Shown here: piece after piece, positions 34,952 to 44,692 of the stretch | Layout of the letters: each line of letters starts with the position of its first letter | Position numbering within the stretch: position 1 is the first letter of the stretch | Source of the DNA: Pseudomonas sp. ACM7 | GTDB lineage: Bacteria; Pseudomonadota; Gammaproteobacteria; Pseudomonadales; Pseudomonadaceae | Assembly: GCF_004136015.1 (NCBI RefSeq) | Contig: NZ_CP024866.1 | Location: 388,327-452,326, forward strand | Length of the DNA stretch: 64,000 nt | Direction: 5' to 3' | Translations under genes and position numbers: made by a program | Notes under the pieces: generated by a model | Seen by the model: the letters and a program-made list of their open reading frames with translations, nothing else | The model's database searches: none | What the model was told of the DNA's origin: nothing

Positions 34952-35587
34952 ATGCCGCTGTCCAACATCAGCATCATCCATCAGGACGCCGCCGTACTGG
35001 TGGTGAACAAACCGACCCTGCTGCTCTCTGTCCCTGGCCGGGCCGATGACAACAAGGACTGCCTGATTACCCGCCTGCAGGAAAACGGCTACCCGGAAGC
35101 GCGAATCGTCCATCGTCTGGACTGGGAAACTTCCGGCATTATTCTGTTGGCCCGTGACCCGGACACTCATCGCGAGCTATCTCGGCAATTTCACGACCGC
35201 GAAACCGAAAAGGCCTACACCGCCCTGTGTTGGGGCCAGCCGGAACTGGACAGTGGCAGCATCGATCTACCCTTGCGCTACGACCCGCCGACCAAGCCAC
35301 GCCATGTGGTGGACCATGAATTCGGCAAACATGCCCTGACCTTCTGGCGCGTACTGGAGCGTTGCGGCGATTGGTGTCGTGTCGAGTTGACGCCGATCAC
35401 CGGCCGCTCCCATCAGTTGCGCGTGCACATGCTTTCCATCGGCCACCCACTGCTGGGTGACGGGCTGTATGCCCACGAGCAAGCACTGGCCGCCTGGCCA
35501 CGACTATGTTTGCACGCGAGCATGCTGAGCTTCACTCACCCGCAAAGCGGCGAACGCTTGCGCTTCGAGTGTCCTGCTCCTTTTTAA
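34952..35587 (+). CDS. rluA: RluA-family pseudouridine synthase
   Basis: 211 residues. The catalytic Asp57 is in HRLDWETSG, with GRSHQLRVHM (RNA-binding Arg/Gln) further on. Length and order minE-rluA-aminopeptidase agree with RluA, which modifies 23S rRNA U746 and some tRNAs. It lacks an S4 domain, as expected for RluA rather than RluC/D. Confidence 0.9.
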   Translation: MPLSNISIIHQDAAVLVVNKPTLLLSVPGRADDNKDCLITRLQENGYPEARIVHRLDWETSGIILLARDPDTHRELSRQFHDRETEKAYTALCWGQPELDSGSIDLPLRYDPPTKPRHVVDHEFGKHALTFWRVLERCGDWCRVELTPITGRSHQLRVHMLSIGHPLLGDGLYAHEQALAAWPRLCLHASMLSFTHPQSGERLRFECPAPF

Positions 35588-35601
35588 GCAACCGCCGAAC
35601 C

Positions 35602-35634
35602 AAAAAACGCCCTTCCATTGAAGGGCGTTTTTTT
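35602..35634 (+). terminator. Terminator after rluA
   Basis: AAAAAACGCCCTTC and GAAGGGCGTTTTTTT form a stem around CATT, with T run. Confidence 0.9.
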
Positions 35635-35736
35635 ATTTCTTGTTACAAATCGACGTGAAAATGGCGTAAAAATATTGTCATAAATTTGTAATGAAACGTA
35701 AAATGCCATCACTTTGATAGCAGGCAGGAAGCCCTC

Positions 35737-36579
35737 GTGCTCAGCAACAAGACATTCCAAGACGACTACCCATTCACCTTCTGCCTTTTCAACACCACGC
35801 TACACCTTAGCGAGCAGCCTTCAGCCGAAGCACAACAGGCACTTGAACACCTCATACACAAACGACGCGCCCGCAAGCTCACCCGTGCGAGTGCGCCGCT
35901 GGCCTCCGGCGATACGCCGTTGTTTGCCAAGGTCCAGCCGCTGGATACCTTGAAGGCAAAAGTGCGCGTGACCTTTGGCAAACCGCAGCGCAATGGCCGA
36001 TTCGACTGGCCGCTGGAAGAGTTGATCAATACGCTCGAAGCACAACGCCGCGGCGTGCAAATGCCGCCGCTGCAAGGGTTCGGTTACACCAAGGACCGAC
36101 TGGGGCTGACCCAGGAATATTTCATTATCACGCGCCTGCTCGACGAGCATATCGACGGTGTGCAATGGCTTAAACGCAACCCGGACAGCGTCGAAACATT
36201 CATTCTCGATGCCTTCGAATTGCTGAGCTCCTTGTCGCGCAAGAACATCACGCACATGGATTTCTGGGCCGGCAACATCATGATCCCGCAAACGCCGCGG
36301 ACCCAACTCAAAGCCATCGACTTTGAAAACTGCTTTGCCGGCCAGACAAACCATCAAAGCGAAACCCTCGGTTTTCAACTGGGCTTCTTCTATCGCCGGG
36401 ACATCTACAAGCTCATCACCGAAGCCGCCTATGACCGCCTTGTGGACGACTATATTCGGCAGATCCCCGGCATCTCGATGGAAAAATTCAACGAGGTGTA
36501 CCTCGCGAGCAAACATGAATATGTCGGCCGCAAGCAACGTCGCGAAGTGTTCCTCAATGGCAAGCTGATCACCGGTTGA
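35737..36579 (+). CDS. WaaP/InaA-like kinase-fold protein
   Basis: 280 residues. The protein-kinase-like catalytic loop HMDFWAGN (His173, Asp175, Asn180) and the metal motif DFEN (Asp195) are intact, and Lys65 (LFAKVQPL) could be the ATP lysine. This pattern occurs in LPS-sugar kinases (WaaP, InaA, KdkA). No glycine-rich loop is obvious. The gene is isolated from any LPS cluster; lpxL is 3 kb away. GTG start with AGGAAG upstream. Substrate unknown. Confidence 0.75.
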   Translation: MLSNKTFQDDYPFTFCLFNTTLHLSEQPSAEAQQALEHLIHKRRARKLTRASAPLASGDTPLFAKVQPLDTLKAKVRVTFGKPQRNGRFDWPLEELINTLEAQRRGVQMPPLQGFGYTKDRLGLTQEYFIITRLLDEHIDGVQWLKRNPDSVETFILDAFELLSSLSRKNITHMDFWAGNIMIPQTPRTQLKAIDFENCFAGQTNHQSETLGFQLGFFYRRDIYKLITEAAYDRLVDDYIRQIPGISMEKFNEVYLASKHEYVGRKQRREVFLNGKLITG

Positions 36580-36685
36580 CTCATCCTCTTCGCCAATCGG
36601 CAGCCGGCGTACGTCGAACGGCATTGTCTCTGCAATGCCGTGAGCCAATACGTTAAACTTGCGCCATTGCTGTCTGGAGCTACTT

Positions 36686-37975
36686 ATGCGCGAAGAGTTG
36701 AACCAAGGCCTGATCGATTTCCTCAAGGCCTCCCCTACCCCATTCCATGCCACCGCCAGCCTTGTTCAGCGCCTGGAAGCGGCGGGTTATCAACGCCTTG
36801 ACGAGCGCGAGCCATGGACCACCGAAGCCAACGGTCGTTACTACGTCACCCGTAACGACTCGTCGATCGTTGCGTTCAAGATGGGCCGTCATTCGCCCCT
36901 GCACGGCGGCATTCGCCTGGTTGGCGCGCACACCGACAGCCCATGCCTGCGGGTCAAACCCCAGCCGGAACTGCAACGTCAGGGCTTCTGGCAACTGGGC
37001 GTCGAAGTCTATGGCGGCGCACTGCTGGCGCCATGGTTCGACCGCGACCTGTCCCTGGCCGGCCGCGTGACCTTCCGCCGTGACGGCAAGGTCGAGAGCC
37101 AGCTGGTCGACTTCAAGGCGCCGATCGCCATCATCCCGAACCTGGCCATTCACCTGAACCGTGAAGCCAACATGGGCTGGGCGATCAACGCCCAGACCGA
37201 ACTGCCGCCGATCCTTGCGCAATTTGCCGGTGACGAGCGCGTTGACTTCCGTGCCGTGCTCACCGACCAACTCGCCCGCGAACACGGCTTGAACGCCGAC
37301 GTGGTGCTCGACTACGAGCTGAGCTTCTACGATACCCAAAGCGCTGCGGTCATCGGCCTGCATGGCGACTTCATTGCCGGGGCGCGCCTGGACAACCTGC
37401 TGTCGTGCTATGCCGGCCTGCAAGCCTTGCTGACCACCGAAACCGACGAAACCTGCGTGCTGGTCTGCAACGATCACGAAGAAGTCGGTTCCTGCTCGGC
37501 CTGCGGCGCCGACGGCCCGATGCTGGAGCAGACACTGCGTCGCCTGCTGCCAGAAGGTGATGAGTTCGTGCGCACCATTCAGAAATCCCTGCTGGTCTCG
37601 GCTGACAACGCCCACGGCGTGCACCCCAACTACGCCGACAAGCACGACGCCAACCACGGCCCGAAACTCAACGCCGGCCCGGTGATCAAGGTCAACAGCA
37701 ACCAGCGCTACGCCACCAACAGCGAAACCGCCGGGTTCTTCCGCCACCTGTGCATGGCCGAAGAAGTACCGGTTCAGAGCTTCGTGGTGCGCAGCGACAT
37801 GGGTTGCGGCTCGACCATCGGCCCGATCACCGCCAGCCACCTGGGCGTGCGCACCGTGGACATAGGCCTGCCAACCTTCGCCATGCACTCGATCCGTGAA
37901 CTGTGCGGCAGCCATGATCTGGCGCACCTGGTCAAAGTGCTGAGCGCGTTTTACGCCTGCCGCGAGCTGCCTTAA
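36686..37975 (+). CDS. M18-family aspartyl-type aminopeptidase
   Basis: 429 residues. Metal-binding and catalytic stretches [29 protein letters not shown] and the closing [25 protein letters not shown] are all present, with the large insertion typical of M18 enzymes. It cleaves N-terminal residues from peptides in the cytoplasm and is probably a dodecamer with two zinc ions. GGAGC before the ATG. Confidence 0.95.
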   Translation: MREELNQGLIDFLKASPTPFHATASLVQRLEAAGYQRLDEREPWTTEANGRYYVTRNDSSIVAFKMGRHSPLHGGIRLVGAHTDSPCLRVKPQPELQRQGFWQLGVEVYGGALLAPWFDRDLSLAGRVTFRRDGKVESQLVDFKAPIAIIPNLAIHLNREANMGWAINAQTELPPILAQFAGDERVDFRAVLTDQLAREHGLNADVVLDYELSFYDTQSAAVIGLHGDFIAGARLDNLLSCYAGLQALLTTETDETCVLVCNDHEEVGSCSACGADGPMLEQTLRRLLPEGDEFVRTIQKSLLVSADNAHGVHPNYADKHDANHGPKLNAGPVIKVNSNQRYATNSETAGFFRHLCMAEEVPVQSFVVRSDMGCGSTIGPITASHLGVRTVDIGLPTFAMHSIRELCGSHDLAHLVKVLSAFYACRELP

Positions 37976-37980
37976 TCCGT

Positions 37981-38090
37981 GTAGGAGCTGGTAGGAGCTG
38001 TCGAGAGAAACGAGGCTGCGATCTTTTGATCTTGTTTTTAAATAGCAAAGTCAAAAGATCGCAGCCTCGTTTCACTCGACAGCTCCTACA
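37981..38090. repeat. REP pair, type A, with duplicated edge
   Basis: GTAGGAGCTG is repeated twice at the left edge; then GTCGAG-(A/T)GAAACGAGGCTGCG and its inverse. Confidence 0.85.
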
Positions 38091-38123
38091 CTTTCAATAC
38101 CCCTTTCGACAAGGCAGTCGCTC

Positions 38124-38300
38124 ATGATCTCGTTGTCTTCGTTTCACGCCATGCTGATCCCGATTCTTGCCGGGATGATCATGCTGGCAATCGGCTTCAA
38201 TTTTCGCGACAAAAACGTCGGCGTGTTCGCGATGTGGATCGGTATGTTGATGATCCTCGCCACCGTGATTTTCAAGATCCTCGCCAAACTCAACGAATAA
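38124..38300 (+). CDS. 58-residue inner membrane protein
   Basis: Translates to a protein of 58 residues starting MISLSSFHAMLIPILAGMIM, with two hydrophobic helices separated by NFRDKNVGVF and ending KILAKLNE. It is too short for most ORF cut-offs. A possible AGGCAG ribosome site lies nine bases upstream. Third positions are GC-rich, as in neighbouring genes. It precedes the mechanosensitive channel by 77 bases. Function unknown. Confidence 0.7.
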   Translation: MISLSSFHAMLIPILAGMIMLAIGFNFRDKNVGVFAMWIGMLMILATVIFKILAKLNE

Positions 38301-38377
38301 ATCCTGACCCTGGCTCGCATTGATTTTGACGGGCTCGTACACTCGGTCGATCCGCTCATCCCGAGGTTGACCGCCTA

Positions 38378-40531
38378 GTGTTCGCTCGTCTTTTTGCCCT
38401 GCCGTGTTTGTTCCTTGTCTGCCTCATGACGCTGCTGCCTATGGCGCCCGCCCAGGCGGTCGGCTTGCCCAGCCTGCTCAACAGCTCGGCAAAACAGCCA
38501 GAGGCGCAAGAGCCCTTGGGGCAATCCCTGGACGAAGTCATCAAGTCGCTGGAGAACGATCAGCAACGCTCCAAATTGCTGGCGGATTTGAAGAAGCTGC
38601 GCGATGTCACCAAAAAGGCCCAGCCAGTCTCCGAAGTAGGCGTCCTGGGACTGATCGGTGGCACCCTGGCCAGTTTCGAAAAACAGTTTTCAGGCGCGGA
38701 CAGCCCTCTCACTCGCTGGTCCGAAGAATTCAAACTGGCTGAGGATGAACTGACAGCGCTGGTGCTGCCGACCAATGAATGGCTGCCGATCATCTTTGCC
38801 TTCGCCATGATCCTGATGGTCTGGAGTTTGCTCGCCGCCGCGTTGATCTGGCTCGGCCACCGAGTACGCATGCGCTTTGGCCTGACCGAAGAACTGCCGC
38901 AGCACCCCAAGGCCCTGGACATGTTGCGCTTCGCCCTGCGCAAACTCGGGCCGTGGCTGATTGCCTTGGTCATGACGGTCTACATGAGCTACGCCCTGCC
39001 CTCGTCACTGGGCAAAAGCCTGGCCATGGTGCTGGCTTATGCGCTGGTGGTTGGCACCTGTTTTTCGGCGATCTGTGTGATCGCCTTTTCGGTGCTTGAC
39101 GGCCCACACCGCCACCGCGCCCTGTACATCCTGCGGCATCAAGCCTTTCGGCCGCTGTGGCTGATCGGCAGTTTCGCCGCCTTCGGTGAAGCCCTGAGCG
39201 ATCCGCGACTAGTCGAAAGCCTTGGCAGTCATCTGGCGCACACCGCCGCGACAGTCGCCAATGTACTGGCAGCGTTGTCCACTGGGCTGTTCATCCTGCG
39301 GTTCCGTCGCCCCATCGCCCACTTGATTCGCAACCAACCGCTGTCCCGGCGCCTGACTCGCCGCGCCCTCAGCGACACGATCGAAATTCTCGGGGCCTTC
39401 TGGTACATGCCGGCGCTGGTGCTGGTGGGGATTTCCCTGTTCGCCACGTTCGTCTCGGCCGGCGATACCAGCACCGCACTGCGTCAGTCGCTGATCTGCA
39501 CCGTGCTGCTGGTGTTGTGCATGGTCATCAACGGCTTGGTGCGCCGCCATTCACTCAAACCACAGCGCAGCGTGAAGCGTCATGCACTGTATTCGGAGCG
39601 CCTGAAAAGCTTCTTCTACACACTCGCTCATTTGGTGGTGTGGCTGGCGTTCATCGAACTCGGCCTGCGGGTCTGGGGCATGTCGCTGATCCGCTTCACC
39701 GAAGGCGAAGGCCATGAAGTCAGCGTCAAACTGTTCAGTCTCGGTGGCACGCTGATTTTTGCCTGGCTGATCTGGATTCTCAGCGACACTGCCGTGCACC
39801 ACGCCCTCACCCGCTCGCGCAAAGGCCTGGCAAATGCCCGCGCGCAGACAATGATGCCGCTGATCCGCAACGTGTTGTTCGTGGCGATTTTCATCATTGC
39901 GCTGATCGTCGCCCTGGCGAACATGGGCATGAACGTCACACCATTGCTGGCCGGTGCCGGCGTGATCGGTCTGGCCATCGGTTTCGGTGCACAGTCGCTG
40001 GTGGCGGACCTGATCACCGGGCTGTTCATCATTATCGAAGACTCGTTGGCCATCGACGACTACGTCGACGTCGGCGGCCACCTGGGCACCGTCGAAGGAT
40101 TAACGATTCGCACCGTGCGCCTGCGGGACATCGACGGCATCGTCCACACCATTCCGTTCAGCGAAATCAAAAGCATCAAGAACTACTCCCGGGAATTCGG
40201 CTACGCGATTTTCCGGGTGGCGATACCTTCCAACATGGACATCGATAACGCGATCAAACTGATGCGCGACGTCGGTCAGAAGATGCGCACTGATCCGCTG
40301 CAACGGCGCAATATCTGGTCGCCACTGGAGATTCAGGGTGTCGAGAGTTTCGAGTCAGGCAACGCGATTCTTCGCGCCCGGTTCAAGACCGCGCCGATCA
40401 AGCAGTGGGAAGTGTCCCGCGCGTTCAACCTGTCACTCAAACGACACCTGGACGAAGCCGGGCTCGATCTGGCGACGCCACGCATGAGCGTTCAAGTGAT
40501 CACGGCGGGTGGCGGACCGGTAGTGGAATAA
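38378..40531 (+). CDS. Large mechanosensitive channel (MscS family, YbiO-like)
   Basis: 717 residues. Signal peptide (ending PAQAV), a periplasmic helical domain (residues 30-130), about nine further transmembrane segments, then the MscS core: pore helix LLAGAGVIGLAIGFGAQSLV followed by DLITGLFIIIEDSLAIDDYV and a cytoplasmic vestibule. It should open under membrane tension to relieve osmotic downshock. GTG start. Compared with MscS (286 residues) it has a long N-terminal extension, as in YbiO. Confidence 0.92.
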   Translation: MFARLFALPCLFLVCLMTLLPMAPAQAVGLPSLLNSSAKQPEAQEPLGQSLDEVIKSLENDQQRSKLLADLKKLRDVTKKAQPVSEVGVLGLIGGTLASFEKQFSGADSPLTRWSEEFKLAEDELTALVLPTNEWLPIIFAFAMILMVWSLLAAALIWLGHRVRMRFGLTEELPQHPKALDMLRFALRKLGPWLIALVMTVYMSYALPSSLGKSLAMVLAYALVVGTCFSAICVIAFSVLDGPHRHRALYILRHQAFRPLWLIGSFAAFGEALSDPRLVESLGSHLAHTAATVANVLAALSTGLFILRFRRPIAHLIRNQPLSRRLTRRALSDTIEILGAFWYMPALVLVGISLFATFVSAGDTSTALRQSLICTVLLVLCMVINGLVRRHSLKPQRSVKRHALYSERLKSFFYTLAHLVVWLAFIELGLRVWGMSLIRFTEGEGHEVSVKLFSLGGTLIFAWLIWILSDTAVHHALTRSRKGLANARAQTMMPLIRNVLFVAIFIIALIVALANMGMNVTPLLAGAGVIGLAIGFGAQSLVADLITGLFIIIEDSLAIDDYVDVGGHLGTVEGLTIRTVRLRDIDGIVHTIPFSEIKSIKNYSREFGYAIFRVAIPSNMDIDNAIKLMRDVGQKMRTDPLQRRNIWSPLEIQGVESFESGNAILRARFKTAPIKQWEVSRAFNLSLKRHLDEAGLDLATPRMSVQVITAGGGPVVE

Positions 40532-40572
40532 CCCTTCTGGCTCACACTGATAGATCGTCGATACTCGATCCC

Positions 40573-40719
40573 TGTAGCAGCTGCCGAGCCTGCGAGGCTG
40601 CGTTCGGCTGCGAAGCAGTCGTAAAACCTGCAAGCACGGTGTGCCTGAAACACCGCGGTGTCTGATTTCACGACTGCTCCGCAGCCGAACGCAGCCTCGC
40701 AGGCTCGACAGCTGCTACA
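40573..40719. repeat. REP-like inverted pair, type C
   Basis: Second copy of the family seen at 287-431: GTAGCAGCTGCCGAGCCTGC to GAAGCAGTCGTAAAA and its inverse, with a spacer that also contains a short inverted copy (ACGGTG/CACCG). Confidence 0.85.
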
Positions 40720-40730
40720 AACGGCAGGCA

Positions 40731-40762
40731 AAAAAATCCCCGAACCAGTCGGGGATTTTTTA
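40731..40762. terminator. Bidirectional terminator
   Basis: AAAAAATCCCCGA and TCGGGGATTTTTT pair around ACCAG; it has A and T runs on both sides and lies between convergent genes. Confidence 0.9.
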
Positions 40763-40789
40763 TGTTCGATCAATCAGCCCGAGAGCGGA

Positions 40790-42463
40790 TCAATCTTCGC
40801 GGTAGCGACGCAGCTTCAACTGCTTACCGGCAACGCGAGTGTCCTTCAGCTTGGTCAGCAGACGCTCCAGACCATCTTCCGGCAGCTCAACGAGGCTGAA
40901 GCTGTCACGCACCTGGATGCGACCGATTGCTTCGCGAGCCAGACCACCCTCATTGAGGATAGCGCCCAGCAGGTTCTTGGCAGCGATACCGTCACGCGCA
41001 CCCAGCGCGGTACGGCAACGGGCACGACCTTCGGCCAATGGAACCGGAGCACGACGCTCACGATCACCACGGTCCGGACGATCACCGGTACGCTCTGGAC
41101 GATCGCCACGCGGTGCATTGTTCGGCACCAGTGGACGTTCTTTCTCGATTGCAGCCAGGGTCAACGCTTGAGCATTGGTAGCCTTGCGCAGCAGAGCAGC
41201 GGCCAGTGCACGCGGGGTGCAACCGATGTCGGCAGTCAGGCGATCCAGCAGATCACCGTGGGTCGATTCGGCATCAGCCACCAGCGGCGACAGGCTGTTG
41301 GTCAGTTTCTTGATGCGGGCATCGAGAACAGCCTGAGCGTCCGGCAGGCGAACTTCGGCAACTTTCTGACCGGTTACACGCTCGATCACTTGCAGCATGC
41401 GGCGCTCACGCGGAGTCACCAGCAGCAGTGCACGACCTTCGCGACCGGCACGGCCGGTACGGCCGATACGGTGAACGTAGGATTCCGGGTCGTACGGCAT
41501 ATCAACGTTGAACACGTGAGTGATACGCGGAACGTCCAGACCACGAGCAGCAACGTCGGTCGCCACAACGATGTCCAGACGGCCATCCTTGAGGGATTCG
41601 ATCACGCGCTCACGCTGGTTCTGAGCAATGTCACCGTTCAGCGCAGCGGCTTTGTAGCCTTTGGCTTCCAGGGCACTGGCCAGGTCCAGGGTCGCTTGCT
41701 TGGTGCGCACGAACATGATCAGGGCATCGAAGTCTTCAACTTCCAGCAGGCTCAATACAGCCGAGGTCTTCTGGTCAGCGTGAACCAACAGGTGAGCCTG
41801 TTCGATCGCGGTAACGGTCTGAGTCTTGGTCTGGATCTTCACGTGTTGCGGATCGCGCAGATGGCGTTCGGCAATGGCACGGATCGACTGCGGCAAGGTG
41901 GCCGAGAACAATACGGTCTGACGGGTTGGAGGCAAGGCCTTGAAGATAACTTCGAGGTCGTCCATGAAACCCAGTTTGAGCATTTCGTCCGCTTCGTCGA
42001 GAACCAGGTGGTTCACGGTCGACAGAACTTTTTCGTCGCGACGCAGGTGGTCGCACAGACGGCCCGGAGTGGCGACAACGATCTGTGCGCCATTACGGAT
42101 TGCTTTCAGTTGTGGACCCATAGGGGCGCCGCCGTAAACGGCCACAACGGTAACGCCCGGCATTTGCTTGGCGTAGGTTTCGAAAGCGGTTGCTACTTGC
42201 AGCGCCAACTCACGGGTTGGCGCCAGGATCAGGGCTTGCGGCTCGCGCTTAGCAGGATCGATGCGATGCAGGATCGGCAGGGCGAACGCAGCGGTTTTAC
42301 CCGTACCGGTTTGCGCCTGACCAATCATGTCGTGGCCGGCCATGATGATCGGGATCGATTGATGCTGAATAGCCGAAGGCTCTTCGTAGCCAGTCGCAAT
42401 GACGGCTGCAAGGATATTCGGATTAAGATTAAAAGCGGCGAAGCCGCCGGTTTCCTGGGTCAT
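40790..42463 (-). CDS. deaD: DEAD-box RNA helicase (DeaD/CsdA type)
   Basis: 557 residues. Motifs in order: Q motif (FAAFNLNPNIL..YEEPSAIQ), AQTGTGKT, PTRELA, TPGRL, DEADEM, SAT, ARGLDVP and HRIGRTGRAG. The C-terminal 110 residues carry an Arg/Asp-rich stretch (ERTGDRPDRGDRERR) and a DbpA-like RNA-binding domain ending LKLRRYRED. It unwinds RNA in ribosome assembly and cold adaptation. The ATG at 42463 fits the family start; longer frames do not. Confidence 0.93.
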   Translation of the reverse strand: MTQETGGFAAFNLNPNILAAVIATGYEEPSAIQHQSIPIIMAGHDMIGQAQTGTGKTAAFALPILHRIDPAKREPQALILAPTRELALQVATAFETYAKQMPGVTVVAVYGGAPMGPQLKAIRNGAQIVVATPGRLCDHLRRDEKVLSTVNHLVLDEADEMLKLGFMDDLEVIFKALPPTRQTVLFSATLPQSIRAIAERHLRDPQHVKIQTKTQTVTAIEQAHLLVHADQKTSAVLSLLEVEDFDALIMFVRTKQATLDLASALEAKGYKAAALNGDIAQNQRERVIESLKDGRLDIVVATDVAARGLDVPRITHVFNVDMPYDPESYVHRIGRTGRAGREGRALLLVTPRERRMLQVIERVTGQKVAEVRLPDAQAVLDARIKKLTNSLSPLVADAESTHGDLLDRLTADIGCTPRALAAALLRKATNAQALTLAAIEKERPLVPNNAPRGDRPERTGDRPDRGDRERRAPVPLAEGRARCRTALGARDGIAAKNLLGAILNEGGLAREAIGRIQVRDSFSLVELPEDGLERLLTKLKDTRVAGKQLKLRRYRED

Positions 42464-42885
42464 GGGTCTGCCTCTAAGTGCATCCGCAAAGACCCATGCT
42501 CCAAAGCTGCGCATGCCGTGTAAGACTCAAGAGTCGCCCTGGCTGCTTTGTCGGCGGGGATTTGCGAAAACGAATGAATGAAAAAGATTCGTCAAGGGAG
42601 AGTCCGCTGTGCGGATGTGCAGCCGAAGCTGACTTCGGGGAATTGCGCTACCTAAACGCGGCCCTGTTAAAGGCCGGCGCGCACTATACCGGAATTCGCT
42701 CAAAAAAGGAGCTTTATTTGTCGGAAAACTGCCGTGTACAGCGTTCTGTCACACGCTTTGCGGATAATCGGGCAACGGTCTATTTTTCCAAGGCCCAGCC
42801 CTGCTGACGATCGCGCTAAAACGGTTCACCCTTGTGACGCAGACCTGCCGTCTGACACCCCCTTCCCCGCCCGAGGAAATGCACC
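42464..42885. other. Divergent region with long helicase leader
   Basis: 422 bases between deaD (minus) and the crotonase gene (plus). On the minus strand a TATAGT -10 candidate at 42683-42688 would give a deaD leader of over 200 bases. No coding frame of substance is visible. Confidence 0.5.
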
Positions 42886-43677
42886 ATGAATCAGCCCTGC
42901 TCCAGTCGTGTGAGCCGTGAACGGCACGGTCATGTCCTGATGATCGGCCTGGATCGGGTGGCCAAACGCAACGCTTTCGATCTCGACCTGCTCAACGAAC
43001 TGAGCCTGGCCTATGGCGAGTTCGAGGCCGACAGCGAGGCGCGGGTGGCGGTGGTGTTTGGCCATGGAGAGCATTTCACCGCAGGGCTGGATCTGGTCAG
43101 TGCCAGCGCGTCCCTCGCCGAAGGCTGGCAGGCACCGCCCGGCGGCTGTGATCCGTGGGGCGTTTTCGCCGGGCCCAGAGTCAGCAAACCGGTGATTGTC
43201 GCCGCGCAAGGCTACTGCCTGACCATCGGTATCGAATTGATGCTGGCCGCCGATATCAACCTGTGCGCCAGCAACACCCGCTTCGCCCAGAAAGAAGTGC
43301 AACGCGGGATCTTCCCGTTCGGCGGCGCCACGTTGCGCCTGCATCAGGTCGCTGGCTGGGGCAACGCCATGCGCTGGCTGCTGACCGGCGATGAGTTCGA
43401 TGCCCATGACGCGTTGCACCTGGGGTTGGTGCAGGAAGTCATGGCCAGTGAGGATCTGCTGCCACGGGCGATTGAGTTGGCTGAGCGGATTGCCCGGCAG
43501 GCGCCGCTTGGGGTTCAGGCGACGCTGATGTCTGCAAGGCAGGCGCGTTATGAAGGGGAAACAGCGGCGGCGCAGGCGTTGCCGCCGATGGTGAAGAAGT
43601 TGCTGGCCAGTGAGGACGCCAAGGAAGGCGTTCGGTCGATGATCGAAAAGCGACCCGGCGTCTTCAAAGGGGTTTGA
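42886..43677 (+). CDS. Enoyl-CoA hydratase/isomerase (crotonase) family protein
   Basis: 263 residues. Oxyanion-hole segments HFTAGLDLVSAS and QGYCLTIGIELMLAADI are present, and FAQKEVQRGIFPFGGAT contains one catalytic Glu candidate. The reaction (hydratase, isomerase or other) is not settled by these motifs. GAGGAAA precedes the ATG. It stands alone. Confidence 0.85.
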   Translation: MNQPCSSRVSRERHGHVLMIGLDRVAKRNAFDLDLLNELSLAYGEFEADSEARVAVVFGHGEHFTAGLDLVSASASLAEGWQAPPGGCDPWGVFAGPRVSKPVIVAAQGYCLTIGIELMLAADINLCASNTRFAQKEVQRGIFPFGGATLRLHQVAGWGNAMRWLLTGDEFDAHDALHLGLVQEVMASEDLLPRAIELAERIARQAPLGVQATLMSARQARYEGETAAAQALPPMVKKLLASEDAKEGVRSMIEKRPGVFKGV

Positions 43678-43700
43678 GATTTGTATTGGCAGATAGAACG

Positions 43701-43768
43701 CCATCGCGAGCAAGCTCGCTCCCACAGGGGAATGCATTCCAATGTGGGAGCGAGCTTGCTCGCGATGG
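43701..43768. repeat. REP pair, type B
   Basis: CCATCGCGAGCAAGCTCGCT and its inverse, between convergent genes. Confidence 0.9.
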
Positions 43769-43787
43769 GGTCATTGCAGACGACAAC

Positions 43788-44543
43788 TTAGGTCGCGGGG
43801 CGAATCGCCTTGATCAACGACTGCAACGAATACCCCAAGCGCGGCGCCAGCCCTTCAGCGCGGGCGATCAAGCCGTCCATGTCCAGTTCCTGATCCAGCT
43901 CCGAAGGCACGATCAGAATCACGTTGCCCTCCTTCACCGGCAGTTCCCAGTAATGCCGGTGATAGAGCCCGCGCAACAAGGCGGCGCCCAACGGTTTGCC
44001 GTCATCGGTAGCCCACTGATTGATCACCAGCCAGCCACCCGGGTTCAGGCGTTTTTGACAGTTTTCCAGGAAATTCCACGCCAGATGCCCGACACCCGGC
44101 CCGACATCGGTATAGAGGTCGACGAAAATCAGATCCGCCGGTTCAGCGGTATCGAGCAGTTCCAGCGCATCGCCCACCCGGATATACAGCCGCGGATCAT
44201 CATCCAGCCCAAGGTATTCAATGGCCAGGCGCGGTACGTCGGGGCGCAGTTCGATGGCTTCGACGTCTTCCAGCGGCAGGAACTTGAGGCAGGCCTGGGT
44301 CAGGGTGCCGGCTCCGAGACCGAGGAACAGCGCGCTTTCCGGCTGCTCGTGGCACAACGCGCCAATCAGCATCGCCCGGGTGTAATCGTATTCGAGCCAG
44401 CTCGGGTCAGCCGTGAACACGCAGCTCTGTTCGATGGCATCACCGAACTCGAGAAAACGGTAATCGGCCACTTCCAGCACGCGAATCACGCCGAACTCAT
44501 CCTGTACCTCGGCGAGCAGATGCTCGACGCGCTCCTCAGTCAT
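43788..44543 (-). CDS. Spermidine synthase-like SAM-dependent transferase
   Basis: 251 residues. Rossmann-type motif ALFLGLGAGTLTQACL, then VEAIELRPDVPRLA and DLIFVDLYTDVG, which parallels the catalytic DAYD region of spermidine synthases but lacks the exact motif. It could be a polyamine synthase relative or a methyltransferase. The N-terminus MTEERVEHLLAEVQDEFG was chosen at 44543; the upstream open frame lacks a ribosome site. Confidence 0.8.
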   Translation of the reverse strand: MTEERVEHLLAEVQDEFGVIRVLEVADYRFLEFGDAIEQSCVFTADPSWLEYDYTRAMLIGALCHEQPESALFLGLGAGTLTQACLKFLPLEDVEAIELRPDVPRLAIEYLGLDDDPRLYIRVGDALELLDTAEPADLIFVDLYTDVGPGVGHLAWNFLENCQKRLNPGGWLVINQWATDDGKPLGAALLRGLYHRHYWELPVKEGNVILIVPSELDQELDMDGLIARAEGLAPRLGYSLQSLIKAIRPAT

Positions 44544-44692
44544 TTCGTCTCCTGATCGTCGCCGTGCCCGGCAACGTACTAAAACCGCGGAGTGGCGCGG
44601 CAAAAGCGCGATTGTCCGCGAAGCGACGGGAACAGGTCACGCACTAATTGCTGATAACATGACAGTCCGAGCGTAAAACACTAGAGACCGTG

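Noticed and set aside
36680..37927. 415-codon open frame on the minus strand over the M18 aminopeptidase
   Set aside because: Mirror frame of a well-supported enzyme gene; His/Gln/Ala-rich translation without domain.
40658..42523. 621-codon open frame opposite the helicase gene
   Set aside because: Antisense to deaD, whose motifs are complete; the frame is open only because of high GC codon bias, and its translation has no recognisable domain.
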